In this document: piece after piece, positions 15,044-15,206 of the stretch
How the letters are laid out: every line of letters begins with the position of its first letter
Numbering within the stretch: the first letter of the stretch is position 1
Source: Candidatus Tectomicrobia bacterium
GTDB taxonomy: Bacteria > UBA8248
Assembly (NCBI GenBank): GCA_016192135.1
Contig: JACPUR010000026.1
Location: forward strand, 1 to 15,206
Direction of reading: 5' to 3'
DNA: 15,206 bases
Program-made: the position numbers and the translations under genes
The notes under the pieces: model-generated
Databases searched by the model: none
What the model was told of the DNA's origin: nothing
What the model saw: only the letters and a program-made list of their open reading frames with translations

Positions 15044-15068
15044 GAACTGAAGAGGGAGAATTTCTGCC

Positions 15069-15206
15069 ATGGCGAAGGCGAAGTTTGAGCGGACGAAGCC
15101 GCACGTGAACGTAGGGACGATCGGGCACGTGGACCATGGGAAGACGACGCTGACGGCGGCGATCACCAAGCGTTTGGCGGAGAAGGGGCGGGCCAAGTTC
15201 GTTCCC
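15069..15206 (+). CDS. tuf: Elongation factor Tu, N-terminal end (partial, 3' end outside window)
   Basis: The first 46 codons of a second EF-Tu gene. It opens [20 protein letters not shown] and carries the G1/P-loop GHVDHGKT at 19-26, the EF-Tu form (VDHGKT) as opposed to the IDAGKT of EF-G. The frame is open to the window edge. ATG 15069 has AGGGAG (15053-15058) about 10 nt upstream. It is the last visible gene of the str-type operon. Codon choice in this stretch leans to G-ending forms: five of six Ala are GCG, five of six Thr are ACG and all four Gly are GGG, unlike the mixed use at the start of fusA. The other tuf ends at position 140, in the same direction. Confidence 0.97.
   Translation, partial: MAKAKFERTKPHVNVGTIGHVDHGKTTLTAAITKRLAEKGRAKFVP

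Overview
The window is a GC-rich bacterial chromosome segment with strongly G/C-ending codons. It holds one dense, single-strand run of core transcription and translation genes: the 3' end of tuf, tRNA-Trp, secE, nusG, rplK, rplA, rplJ, rplL, rpoB, rpoC, rpsL, rpsG, fusA and the 5' end of a second tuf. Every gene is on the + strand. RpoB (1348 aa) and RpoC (1404 aa) are both of Gram-negative (proteobacterial-type) length, and RpoC carries the long insertion after the first trigger-loop half that such lineages have. Together with the order tuf-trnW-secE-nusG-rplKAJL-rpoBC-rpsL-rpsG-fusA-tuf, this suggests a high-GC Gram-negative of deltaproteobacterial grade or a related uncultured phylum. The sequence alone does not fix the taxon.

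Layout. Positions 1-1022 hold the tuf tail, trnW (22 nt later), secE (the translocon subunit) and nusG (the elongation and termination factor). Positions 1066-3330 hold the L11-L1-L10-L12 cluster, which builds the ribosomal GTPase-associated centre, the L12 stalk and the L1 stalk. Positions 3422-11758 hold the two large RNA polymerase subunits. A 259-nt gap (11759-12017) contains the only clear promoter in the window (TTGACA-16-TATAAT) and a structured leader of about 190 nt. The str-type operon follows: rpsL, rpsG, fusA and tuf. No convincing intrinsic terminator is visible anywhere, so the first block is probably one long transcript from a promoter upstream of the window. It may read into the str block, which also has its own promoter.

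The gene content is ordinary and highly conserved, and I see no unknown multi-gene system, mobile element, CRISPR array or foreign cargo. The interest lies in the spacers. Several ribosome binding sites (secE, rplJ, rpoB, rpoC, rpsL, rpsG) can pair with nearby complementary pyrimidine tracts. The clearest case is an 8-bp stem that joins the rplL stop codon to the rpoB Shine-Dalgarno and closes over a 12-bp hairpin. The rplJ-rplL spacer is structured while the rplA-rplJ spacer, the usual place for L10 autoregulation, is only 13 nt. The rpsL leader has a compact multi-stem fold that sequesters its Shine-Dalgarno. rpmG, often found between tuf and trnW, is absent. The two partial tuf genes in direct orientation bracket the whole block.
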